Assembly (NCBI GenBank): GCA_016203755.1
Contig: JACQMD010000039.1
Span: 1 to 16,284 of the forward strand
Length of the DNA stretch: 16,284 nt
Reading direction: 5' to 3'
DNA from: Candidatus Roizmanbacteria bacterium
GTDB lineage: Bacteria > Patescibacteriota > Microgenomatia > GCA-001788215 > 2-01-FULL-40-14
The notes beneath the pieces are model-generated. The model was not told where the DNA came from. It saw only the letters and a program-made list of their open reading frames with translations, and did not search any database. Below are positions 1 through 6,281 of this stretch, one piece after another. Positions within the stretch are counted from its first letter, which is position 1, and every line of letters starts with the position of its first letter. Position numbers and translations under genes: made by a program.

Positions 1-613
1 TACCATATTGTTTGAGCGACCAGCAAATCAAGGCAACGGTTTTATCTGACTTTATCGTCAGATCCTGATACCGTGAATGTCCCGGATTGGTTATAACCTC
101 ATCAAAATATACGCCTGATATTTCAACATTAATTGAGAGATTGTTGTACTCATTACCTGCACACCATCCCCGCTGAACTACTTTGGGGTAAAAATCAAGT
201 GCCTGTATGGTTTTATTCCGGTCAAGTGCCAGTTGACATGACCTGCTATGAGTATCAAGATAATCCTTTGTTCCTTGTGCCGTCGTCCAGGCAGCACTCC
301 AGTGCACGACAAACATGGTCGGTTTAAAGCATGTAAATTGCTGCCTGTGGTGATCGTATATCGTTCCCGGGACACGAAGTCGTAAACTCGGCGAAGGACA
401 GCCGCTCACCTGCCCGGCCGGAGGAAGTGTTGCTTGTGAGCCGGCATCGGCATCATCAAATCCCGGAACGGGGGTAGGAGTACGTGTTGGAGTAGGTGTG
501 TTGGTTGGTACAAATGCATCAAATTTAATACTTGATTGTGCATGTACATCTGTAACGAACAACTGCATGAACAAAACCATGATACCTACTACCATGAAAG
601 AAACCCGTTTCAT
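1..613 (-). CDS. Secreted N-acetylmuramoyl-L-alanine amidase, Amidase_2/PGRP family (partial, C-terminus beyond window)
   Basis: This frame is open from an ATG at 613 to the window edge (204 residues, no stop), so the gene is incomplete. Residues 1-25 form a signal peptide (charged MKR, hydrophobic core, VHA before Q26). Residues 36-50 are a Pro/Thr linker (TNTPTPTRTPTPVP). From about residue 96 the protein matches the Amidase_2/PGRP fold: FVVHW, with H104 as the expected first zinc ligand; GWCAG at 149-153, in place of the family's usual WHAG; and NNLSINVEISG at 157-167, matching the conserved SIGIE strand. The remaining zinc ligands would lie beyond the edge. The family cleaves the MurNAc-L-alanine bond of peptidoglycan; secretion suggests it acts outside the membrane. 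A -10 element lies six bases upstream of the ATG. It belongs to the run of secreted wall enzymes to its right. The fold is well supported; activity cannot be judged without the missing part. Confidence 0.82.
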   Translation of the reverse strand, partial: MKRVSFMVVGIMVLFMQLFVTDVHAQSSIKFDAFVPTNTPTPTRTPTPVPGFDDADAGSQATLPPAGQVSGCPSPSLRLRVPGTIYDHHRQQFTCFKPTMFVVHWSAAWTTAQGTKDYLDTHSRSCQLALDRNKTIQALDFYPKVVQRGWCAGNEYNNLSINVEISGVYFDEVITNPGHSRYQDLTIKSDKTVALICWSLKQYG

Positions 614-619
614 GCAGAC

Positions 620-649
620 AGTATAGAGGAAAAGAGAGGAGAATGTCTA
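620..649 (-). promoter_or_regulatory. Promoter of the Amidase_2 gene, predicted leaderless
   Basis: The minus strand reads TAGACA (649-644), an 18-bp spacer, then TATACT (625-620). Six bases separate TATACT from the ATG at 613, so the expected transcription start is the A of the start codon. No Shine-Dalgarno sequence could fit. Confidence 0.65.
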
Positions 650-680
650 ATTTCTAAAAGCTAGTGCCTCATGAAATTTG

Positions 681-1082
681 TTACGTTCCCGTGGGTGTTA
701 CTGTGGGCGTGCTCGTTGGATTTCCCGACGATGGTGTGACCGTTGGAGATGCTGCCGAGGTGGGTTTTGGTGTGGCTGTTGCCGCCGATGTCGGCTTTGG
801 CGTAGCTGTGACAGCTGGTTTGGTAGGTGTTGCAGCTGGTTTTTTCGTTGGCGATGGACTTTCTTCTTCTGGGGTAGGTGTTGGTTCTTCGGTAGGTATC
901 ACCTCAGTAGTTGGGGTGGGTTGCGGACTCACTAAAATCACGCGTTGCGCTGCCTGTTGACCTTCCGGAATTGCACTCACGATGCGATTTTTTCCCATCC
1001 AGTACCATACCGCAACACCCGCAATCACCAAAACAACGATAGGGATGATAAAGATTAAGGGATTCCGTGACTCTTCTTCCAT
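681..1082 (-). CDS. Single-pass membrane protein with Pro/Thr/Ala-rich extracellular tail
   Basis: I do not recognise this 133-residue protein as a named family. It has a short acidic N-terminus (MEEESRN), one transmembrane helix at about residues 9-28 (LIFIIPIVVLVIAGVAVWYW), a short polar stretch, and then about 80 residues that are almost entirely Pro, Thr, Ala, Ser and Glu. The tail contains a tandem ten-residue repeat, TATPKPTSAA, at 92-101 and 102-111. No globular domain follows, so it looks like a surface stalk or spacer similar to the linkers of its secreted neighbours. It could be a remnant of a longer anchored protein that lost its outer domain. An extended -10 (TGtTATAAT) lies eight bases upstream of the ATG, so it is probably transcribed on its own. 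The gene seems real because of the membrane helix and promoter, although the tail is low in complexity. Confidence 0.72.
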   Translation of the reverse strand: MEEESRNPLIFIIPIVVLVIAGVAVWYWMGKNRIVSAIPEGQQAAQRVILVSPQPTPTTEVIPTEEPTPTPEEESPSPTKKPAATPTKPAVTATPKPTSAATATPKPTSAASPTVTPSSGNPTSTPTVTPTGT

Positions 1083-1090
1083 ACATTACT

Positions 1091-1099
1091 ATTATAACA
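1091..1099 (-). promoter_or_regulatory. Extended -10 promoter of the membrane/Pro-Thr-tail gene
   Basis: The minus strand reads TGT-TATAAT (1099-1091), a consensus extended -10, eight bases before the ATG at 1082. The predicted leader is about 2 nt. No good -35 is visible, which extended -10 promoters can lack. Confidence 0.65.
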
Positions 1100-1120
1100 G
1101 GACAAACAAGCGGCATGAGA

Positions 1121-1870
1121 TTAATTAACAATTTCGATTTCAAGCTGTTGTATTTGTGCATCCGTCAAACCAATTGAGCGCATCCACGCCTCCGCATCTG
1201 CTTTTGCTCTCGCCCTCTGTTCATCGGTAACAGTGGCATAATCATTTTCTTTCAACACCTCGATAAGAAACGCATCATGTCCGGGTACTCCTCCTTCTGC
1301 CTCCACATAGTATGAGGTGATTGCAAATATATCAGTTGCGTAAGGAGTTTTATTGGCAAGATAAATATCCGGATAATGCTCAAGGTTATCTCGTTCTATT
1401 TCTTCCAACAGCTTAACATCCCGTGTGTCAGGAGGAGATGTGGGTGTTGGACCAAGAGCAGTAAATTGAAACAGAGATTGAACAATCCCGAGCGATTCAT
1501 CGTAGGTAATACCATAGCGATAGGATGTTCCCGGCTGTAACGGAGTAGCCGGTGTTGCAGTTAAAACTGTTCCAGTCATCGATACTGACACTTCTGTTTC
1601 AGGAAAAATATCAAATTTCACCGCATCCCGTGGAAGCGGTTTATTAAATACCACGGTGATTGCCTGATTGAGCGGAACATCAGTTGCGTTGTCCACAGGT
1701 GTAGTTGAAACAACAAAGTATTCATCCCGAGATGGTGTCGGCGTCAAAACCGCAGGAGTAACCTGCCCACCTTCTTGCTCCGGTGACTTCTGAAATAGAA
1801 ACCATGCGCTTACTAACAAGAACAATAAAAGTACAAAAAATCCTATAATGAGTAGTCGCAGTTTGTTCAT
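1121..1870 (-). CDS. Membrane-anchored partner protein with Big_5-like Ig domain and unnamed C-terminal module
   Basis: This 249-residue protein has one N-terminal membrane helix (LLIIGFFVLLLFLLVSAWFLF), a short Pro/Thr linker (VTPAVLTPTPS), then a bacterial Ig-like domain of the Big_5 type: STTPVDNATDVPLNQAITVV is its typical first strand pair, and it ends near FQFTALG. A C-terminal module of about 95 residues follows, carrying TPYATDIFAI and, near the end, WMRSIGLTDAQIQQLEIEIV. The module recurs in the proteins encoded at 4582-3938 and 6269-5592. I placed the start at 1870 because its ATG overlaps the TGA of the upstream transglycosylase/CHAP gene (ATGA), a sign of translational coupling; an ATG at 1888 would add six residues. 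No Shine-Dalgarno is visible. The coupling suggests it works with the enzyme encoded just upstream, perhaps anchoring or controlling it. That role is inferred. Confidence 0.85.
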   Translation of the reverse strand: MNKLRLLIIGFFVLLLFLLVSAWFLFQKSPEQEGGQVTPAVLTPTPSRDEYFVVSTTPVDNATDVPLNQAITVVFNKPLPRDAVKFDIFPETEVSVSMTGTVLTATPATPLQPGTSYRYGITYDESLGIVQSLFQFTALGPTPTSPPDTRDVKLLEEIERDNLEHYPDIYLANKTPYATDIFAITSYYVEAEGGVPGHDAFLIEVLKENDYATVTDEQRARAKADAEAWMRSIGLTDAQIQQLEIEIVN

Positions 1871-3696
1871 GGATTTTTGGTCAGCCACCCGGCTACATTG
1901 GATTGATCAACTCTCACTTCACGAACACCCACCGTTCCTTTATAAACAACATTTGCCTCAACTACCATTACTCTCGGCCAATCAAGAGGTGCTGTAACAT
2001 ATGCGATATGACCATCACTTGGTGGTATACCCCAAACTATCAGTTCTCCCGGTTTTGGCATTTTTCCCGGGCCGGGTTTAATAAGAGTATACCCTACCGG
2101 AATATAGTCACGATGGGCAAAATATGAAGCGGCGGGCATTGAACCAGTTTTAATTTCTTGATTGTGAACCTGCCAGACCACACCGCGGACAAACCCGACA
2201 CACTGCAACCCTCCGATCTTATTATAGGTAATTGCAGAATTTTGCAGCGATTTGTATGCCTGTTGATTGAGCTTTGGAGTTACACTGTCAAGACAATAAA
2301 CGTTCTCTCCAGTCACCCGACCGATAATACCTTTTAACACACAGGCAAATTTTATACCATTTACCATTTGTTCTGCCAGTTTTCCAAAGGCGCTGGTTGC
2401 GCCTGCACCCGGTTGTGTACCTGGTTGCGTTCCTTCTGACGGATCAACAACCTGGGTATCTATTTGCTCCCGGTAAAAATTCCATACAAATTCACAATAG
2501 GGTTCCCCCAGCCGTTGACATGCATACCATGCACCTGATTTCGGTCGTGCCGTTGCGCACGGCTCACATGAACCATAATACGACGTTGCAGAACGTACGA
2601 CATTCGGTTTTTTCCATTCGGCAAGCCCGGGTGCGGTTCCACTATTTTTCTTCATCATCCGTGCCGCAGCGTACACAGAATCTTTTAAATTACAGACTTC
2701 TGGAGTACGACCATCTTTTACTACTTCAAGAACCGTATCTTTATAGCCGTACCACGTGGTTGGACACTCGGTTAGTCCGCAACCGGAACAGGTATTCGTT
2801 CCCCGGTTATCAACGCCGATAGTAAACTGCACCGGACCTGCTGCTGAACACGAATTGGGTGGAGAACAATTGACTATCTCATTGGGTACTTTCATGCCGG
2901 GTTGTTGGTAATACGTTACTTCCTGAGAGGTCAATTTAAAAAGCCCTGTCTTAATATTATTTACATCCTGTCCCTTGCCGTAACTTGATCCCTCAATGAT
3001 CATCAGCGCTTCCATCACCTGCCACGGTACGCCGGCCCAGTCACCGGTTTGCTTGGCAAGAAGTCGAATGGAACCAGGAGAACCTTGTATCGAACCGGGA
3101 GGAATCTCAGATCCGTGTCCGGGCGGTTTGCCGCCGCCTCCGGACGATGCGGGAGTCGGAGTCGGTGTTGCTATGCCATTTACTCCTGCAGGGAGGAGCG
3201 CGATTTGCAGTTCACGGACTGACTTTTTAGCGGCCTCTTGTCCCGGTCCGCCAACCGTTTGTGATGCGGGAAGAAGCGAATCGATAAAACCGGTTTTCTC
3301 TTCTCCCGAAAACAAACTCGAGAAAAGATCTGACAAAGTAGTCCACTCGGCAAGCACCTGGGCACTGCTGGTTCCCTGAACAGTCTCTTCGACAGGAGGA
3401 GCCTCTCTTGTTGTTTGCATCAGCGCTTCAGCATCTGCTTTATCTTGCTCGGTTTTGATCGGCTGCAACTGTTGGGGATTTACCACGCTTTGTGTTTTTG
3501 CTCCTTCACATAATAGGAGTAATTGACAAATAGTATGGAGGAAACTATCCGGCTCTTCCTGCACGTTTTGCTGTGACTCCGGAAGATACCGCTTATTGGC
3601 ATACTTGAGTAATTCTTCTTCGTTGGCTGCTGAAATAGTTGCAACCATAACAAAACACACGACACCAACCACGCCTACAAAAAAAGCACGTCTCAT
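1867..3696 (-). CDS. Secreted bifunctional peptidoglycan hydrolase: lysozyme-like transglycosylase plus C-terminal CHAP domain
   Basis: The protein has 609 residues. Residues 1-24 are a signal peptide (MRRAFF, hydrophobic core, ISA-A). Residues 25-208 are poorly conserved and include a TPTPTPASSGGGG linker. Residues about 209-411 resemble a lysozyme-like transglycosylase domain: IIEGSS with E235 as candidate catalytic acid, CSAAGPVQFT (283-292) matching the family's GPMQF motif, and DSVYAAARMM (339-348). The domain holds ten cysteines, all kept in the paralogue encoded at 7646-6282, which suggests disulfides outside the cell. Residues about 490-609 fit a CHAP amidase/endopeptidase: C499 (LQCVGFVRG), H563 (DGHIAYV) and E580/N582 (VVEANV). 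The two domains would cut glycan strands and peptide stems. The ATG at 3696 begins the signal peptide; the 15-residue extension from 3741 crosses the promoter and was rejected. The gene overlaps the next one by four bases. CHAP is the safer call; transglycosylase is moderately supported. Confidence 0.87.
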   Translation of the reverse strand: MRRAFFVGVVGVVCFVMVATISAANEEELLKYANKRYLPESQQNVQEEPDSFLHTICQLLLLCEGAKTQSVVNPQQLQPIKTEQDKADAEALMQTTREAPPVEETVQGTSSAQVLAEWTTLSDLFSSLFSGEEKTGFIDSLLPASQTVGGPGQEAAKKSVRELQIALLPAGVNGIATPTPTPASSGGGGKPPGHGSEIPPGSIQGSPGSIRLLAKQTGDWAGVPWQVMEALMIIEGSSYGKGQDVNNIKTGLFKLTSQEVTYYQQPGMKVPNEIVNCSPPNSCSAAGPVQFTIGVDNRGTNTCSGCGLTECPTTWYGYKDTVLEVVKDGRTPEVCNLKDSVYAAARMMKKNSGTAPGLAEWKKPNVVRSATSYYGSCEPCATARPKSGAWYACQRLGEPYCEFVWNFYREQIDTQVVDPSEGTQPGTQPGAGATSAFGKLAEQMVNGIKFACVLKGIIGRVTGENVYCLDSVTPKLNQQAYKSLQNSAITYNKIGGLQCVGFVRGVVWQVHNQEIKTGSMPAASYFAHRDYIPVGYTLIKPGPGKMPKPGELIVWGIPPSDGHIAYVTAPLDWPRVMVVEANVVYKGTVGVREVRVDQSNVAGWLTKNP

Positions 3697-3703
3697 GAAA
3701 TTC

Positions 3704-3733
3704 AGTATAGCAGGAAAAAATGGGGAGAAACAA
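3704..3733 (-). promoter_or_regulatory. Promoter of the transglycosylase/CHAP gene, predicted leaderless
   Basis: The minus strand reads TTGTTT (3733-3728), 18 bp, then extended -10 TGC-TATACT (3712-3704), seven bases before the ATG at 3696. The -35 lies inside the first unit of the 8-bp-period array. The region from 3694 to about 3870 is closely similar to that at 7644-7825. Confidence 0.68.
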
Positions 3734-3869
3734 GGGAACAAGTGATCAAGAGATCAAACGATCAATAAAACAATACATCAAATTAACAAATACACCACAA
3801 TAGTGTTGTGATGCATTATTATCTCTGTTCAATTGATGATTTGATTATTTGATGTATTGATCCTTTGAT
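3729..3869. repeat. 8-bp-period inverted array (AACAA/ATCAA left arm, TTGAT right arm), copy 1
   Basis: In the left arm AACAA or ATCAA starts exactly every 8 bp: 3729, 3737, 3745, 3753, 3761, 3769, 3777 and 3785. In the right arm TTGAT starts at 3833, 3841, 3849, 3857 and 3865. Because both arms share the 8-bp period, the pentamers pair about one centre (near 3807), while the three bases between them mostly do not. This gives a ladder of 5-bp helices with 3-nt internal loops. It fills the space between the transglycosylase/CHAP promoter and the mini-hairpins beside the next gene. Confidence 0.85.
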
Positions 3870-3876
3870 CTTTTTC

Positions 3877-3934
3877 AGCCAGAGGCTTGAGCCAAAGGCT
3901 CATCCGCCTATGGTGGAGATCCGCCTTTGGCGGA
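3877..3934. repeat. Four tandem mini-hairpins with 3-nt loops
   Basis: Four perfect or near-perfect hairpins sit side by side: AGCC-AGA-GGCT (3877-3887), TGAGCC-AAA-GGCTCA (3888-3902), TCCGCC-TAT-GGTGGA (3903-3917) and TCCGCC-TTT-GGCGGA (3920-3934). The last two are units of a 17-bp direct repeat. They start three bases past the stop codon of the gene ending at 3938, so they will be in its mRNA 3' end. No U-run follows on the minus strand, so this is not a standard terminator. They may stabilise the mRNA or be a mobile palindromic repeat. Confidence 0.8.
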
Positions 3935-3937
3935 GAT

Positions 3938-4582
3938 TTATTGACTTTCTCCCACCGCTTCCCCTATCCGAATATTTATCTTCGTCGTGTCAGTCAGTCC
4001 CGCCGAGGCAAACCATCCAAATGCGTCCTGTTTACTCTGACCGACTGATGATCCTTTCAACGTCACGATAAACAATTCCATCTTCGGGGAAAAATCTATC
4101 CGAAAGCGATCTGTTTCAACAGGGAGTTTTGATATGATTGACGCAATCATCTCCTCATCTGTCTGGGTAACATAACGAATCTTTAACTGGTGCGGATCGA
4201 CACTGCGACTACGAAACCACGACTCAACACTATTTGTAACCCCTGCACTATCGCCAGTTTTAACATACACCGTATAGATATCAAATTCCGGATACACAAT
4301 CGTAAACGAGTCTGTTTCATAGGGTAATGCTTCGTCAAAGGAATAAGAATGATTTAAGGGTAGTTCTTCGGTAAATGGACCAATGGTTGGGTATGACAGG
4401 ATTGTTGTTGAAACAGGGATAGTAGTTGGAGTGGGTATTGGCGTAATGGGAGAAACAGTTGATTGCGGAGCAGCACTATCAAAACTTATTATATACAATA
4501 TCCCCACAAGAACCATAACCATACCGATACTACCTCGTATTACCCACTTGTTATCTTTCAATTGTATAAGCTTTTCGAACAT
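3938..4582 (-). CDS. Membrane-anchored partner protein with two copies of the unnamed C-terminal module
   Basis: The protein has 214 residues: a short cytoplasmic start (MFEKLIQLKDNKWVIRG), one membrane helix at about 17-34 (SIGMVMVLVGILYIISF), a Pro/Thr linker at about 43-60 (SPITPIPTPTTIPVSTT), then two tandem modules. The first runs from LPYETDSFTI to VESWFRSRSVDPHQLKIRYV; the second from LPVETDRFRI to FGWFASAGLTDTTKINIRIG. The same pattern ([LT]P-x-x-T-D-x-F, hydrophobic strand, W-x-x-S-x-[GS]-L-T, alternating strand) occurs once in the partner proteins encoded at 1870-1121 and 6269-5592. Unlike those two, this one has no Big_5 domain; the extra module takes its place. Its ATG comes two bases after the TAA of the glycosidase-like gene, with no Shine-Dalgarno, so translation is probably coupled. 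I infer that it anchors or regulates that secreted enzyme. Confidence 0.83.
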   Translation of the reverse strand: MFEKLIQLKDNKWVIRGSIGMVMVLVGILYIISFDSAAPQSTVSPITPIPTPTTIPVSTTILSYPTIGPFTEELPLNHSYSFDEALPYETDSFTIVYPEFDIYTVYVKTGDSAGVTNSVESWFRSRSVDPHQLKIRYVTQTDEEMIASIISKLPVETDRFRIDFSPKMELFIVTLKGSSVGQSKQDAFGWFASAGLTDTTKINIRIGEAVGESQ

Positions 4583-4584
4583 AA

Positions 4585-5544
4585 TTATTGCGCTAGAAAC
4601 ATCGTAAAATCGGGAAATAAGCTAAAGTAATTCTGCGCACTGCAACTGTCATAGCTCCCGCCAAATTTTGTTTGAAATTCCATACCGGCATAGGGTTTAC
4701 CGTACAATGACAGCATACGACGCGTACCGACCGCTTTTGCTGCACATGCTCCCCATCCATCGAATAACGCAATAATGCTCCCCCGCTGATCCCCTTGTAA
4801 CTGCGCCGCATTCGTAATGCGATGAAACTGAAATATATAGAATCCTACATATCCTTGAGTTGCATATCCTTTTTGAACGCGCTTGGTATTGTAATAACGG
4901 GTAATTTCTTGTATTGTTCCGGCTGATAGAGAACCCGCTCCTTGATATTCAATCCATTCAAGATCGATATCAAAAAACACGTTATCGGCAATTAAAAATG
5001 CGTCAATGACCTGTTGCATCGCAGTTGTCGGATTACATGGTCCTGTTTGTACATCAAGCATGACATACATGCCGTTTGCTTTGGCAAGCTGAATAAGACG
5101 GATAATATAGTCACGGTTCATATGAGCAGTGACGCACAAACGTGCACTGGCATTTTTCGGGTAGGATGAAATATTAAGGTTTACCAATCCAACTGTTGGC
5201 TTCCCTCCTCGAATTGCCGCTACACGAGTTGCATATGTTTTAGTTATTTCAATTGCTTTCTCAGGCGTTGTTGCCCGGGCAAGCGTTCCCCACCCGCGAG
5301 GCCTTCCATAGAGCGCTGCAAATGCCATGTCGGGAGTACCGGGCGGGTAGGTTGGTAATACAGGAGATTGAGATTGAGTTGGCGTTGGAGTCCGTGTTGG
5401 CGTAACAGTCGGCGTAGGCGGATGATACATCTCAAATTTAATTGAATTTGGAGAGTCTTCTCCATTTGAAACTGGAATCTCTTGAGCTGAGGCGGGAACG
5501 ATAAACAACAGTTCCAAAACGAGCAGGAGGAATAGTAACTGCAT
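4585..5544 (-). CDS. Secreted TIM-barrel glycosidase candidate with GH18-like DxDxE motif
   Basis: The protein has 319 residues. Residues 1-20 are a signal peptide (LFLLLVLELLFIVPASA before Q21), followed by a Pro/Thr linker (PPTPTVTPTRTPTPTQ, 42-57). From about residue 70 the domain looks like an alpha/beta barrel: YVMLDVQTG (160-168) is one strand, and VFFDIDLEW (189-197) contains D192-x-D194-x-E196, like the GH18 DxDxE motif on strand 4. Later strands include GYVGFYIFQF and GKPYAGMEF. A GH18-type enzyme would cut beta-1,4 amino-sugar linkages such as chitin or peptidoglycan. The family is inferred from one motif plus strand pattern, so another barrel hydrolase is possible. The ATG at 5544 starts the signal peptide; the upstream ATG at 5667 would overlap the preceding gene and bury it. 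The partner gene follows two bases after the stop. An internal promoter (TTGCTT-17-CATACT) lies just upstream. Confidence 0.78.
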   Translation of the reverse strand: MQLLFLLLVLELLFIVPASAQEIPVSNGEDSPNSIKFEMYHPPTPTVTPTRTPTPTQSQSPVLPTYPPGTPDMAFAALYGRPRGWGTLARATTPEKAIEITKTYATRVAAIRGGKPTVGLVNLNISSYPKNASARLCVTAHMNRDYIIRLIQLAKANGMYVMLDVQTGPCNPTTAMQQVIDAFLIADNVFFDIDLEWIEYQGAGSLSAGTIQEITRYYNTKRVQKGYATQGYVGFYIFQFHRITNAAQLQGDQRGSIIALFDGWGACAAKAVGTRRMLSLYGKPYAGMEFQTKFGGSYDSCSAQNYFSLFPDFTMFLAQ

Positions 5545-5552
5545 ACTCCATA

Positions 5553-5581
5553 AGTATGCAATGTTTTTAATAAAGAAGCAA
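5553..5581 (-). promoter_or_regulatory. Internal promoter ahead of the glycosidase-like gene
   Basis: The minus strand reads TTGCTT (5581-5576), a 17-bp spacer, then CATACT (5558-5553), eight bases before the ATG at 5544. It starts beyond the stop of the preceding gene. GGAG next to the ATG is too close to serve as a ribosome site, so a leader of about 2 nt is predicted. Read-through from the preceding gene is also possible. Confidence 0.5.
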
Positions 5582-5591
5582 TTCTTCCGCT

Positions 5592-6269
5592 TTATCGCTC
5601 CGCCTCGAAGTATTCGACAGATAATCCATCCAACTGCTGACTGGTCAATCCTTGAGAAACAACCCACGTTCTAAAATTCGAAATACCTGTTGATCGAGGG
5701 ACGCCAAACGCTGTTTCAACTAAAAAAATAAATGAGTTTTGCTCTGTATCATAATCAGATACCACAGAAAATGTCGGTTCTCCAAAGGGCGTCTGTTCCG
5801 CAAGATATTGGGCAGGGTTTTGTTGTAACAGTTCTCCCTTGGTCAATTTGCCAGAAATCTCTTGCTGTACCTCTCCGACTGTCGTAAAACGATAGCTGCC
5901 AAGCGGAGTATTTGTTACCGTATCAACAAGCTCGAACTGATACGAAGTACCATATGACCATTGAGTCTTTGGTGCAATAAATACCGTGTTTCCTTCAACA
6001 GATATTGAAACTTCAGTATCCTGTTGATTTGTTACGTCAATATCTATACGAGTAAGTGGCTCTGATACAGTAGCAGTGATTATTTCATGAACTGAGACAT
6101 CTATACTTCCATTTGGTGGTACATACGACACAACACCAATAGTATTAACAAGGGGGGTTGGTCGAACAGAAAATGGTGCAGATGAATTGTTATTCAATCG
6201 CAACAAACCGATTCCGCCGACTACCAGCATACTGATTGTTAGTATCCCGATGAATATTTTTTTATACAT
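5592..6269 (-). CDS. Membrane-anchored partner protein with Big_5-like domain and unnamed C-terminal module
   Basis: The protein has 225 residues. An N-terminal membrane helix (about 4-23, KIFIGILTISMLVVGGIGLL) is followed by a short linker and a Big_5-like Ig domain (VVSYVPPNGSIDVSVHEIIT to GSYRFTTVG). The C-terminal module shows TPFGEPTFSVVSDY and then FRTWVVSQGLTSQQLDGLSV. The layout matches the protein encoded at 1870-1121, so the two are paralogues; identity is low except at the Ig strand and the W-x-x-S-x-G-L-T motif. The gene starts 12 bases after the stop of the upstream transglycosylase-like gene, with AT-rich sequence between and no Shine-Dalgarno. Its place directly behind a secreted wall enzyme repeats the pairing seen twice elsewhere here. 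Anchoring or control of the enzyme is inferred. Confidence 0.83.
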   Translation of the reverse strand: MYKKIFIGILTISMLVVGGIGLLRLNNNSSAPFSVRPTPLVNTIGVVSYVPPNGSIDVSVHEIITATVSEPLTRIDIDVTNQQDTEVSISVEGNTVFIAPKTQWSYGTSYQFELVDTVTNTPLGSYRFTTVGEVQQEISGKLTKGELLQQNPAQYLAEQTPFGEPTFSVVSDYDTEQNSFIFLVETAFGVPRSTGISNFRTWVVSQGLTSQQLDGLSVEYFEAER

Positions 6270-6281
6270 AGTATGTATATA

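Noticed and set aside
681..960. Plus-strand open frames with Val/Gly-rich (VGVGVG) translation opposite Pro/Thr-rich tails, also at 2996-3379
   Set aside because: They are the antisense of Pro/Thr codons. They lack a ribosome site and promoter, and the minus-strand genes explain the region.
3697..3741. Fifteen-residue N-terminal extension of the transglycosylase/CHAP protein (start at 3741), and the matching extension at 7647-7691 of its paralogue
   Set aside because: The extension crosses the -10 box and would bury the signal peptide. The similarity of the two extensions comes from the duplicated non-coding block, not from protein conservation.
3729..3869. CRISPR-like array
   Set aside because: Units are 8 bp with 3-base spacers and inverted arms, far below CRISPR repeat and spacer sizes, and no cas gene is present.
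3877..3934. Intrinsic terminator for the gene ending at 3938
   Set aside because: The hairpins are strong, but on the minus strand they are followed by A-rich rather than T-rich sequence.
5545..5667. Longer start of the glycosidase-like protein at 5667
   Set aside because: It would overlap the preceding gene by 76 bases and place about 40 mixed residues before a clear signal peptide. The ATG at 5544 has a promoter at a fitting distance.
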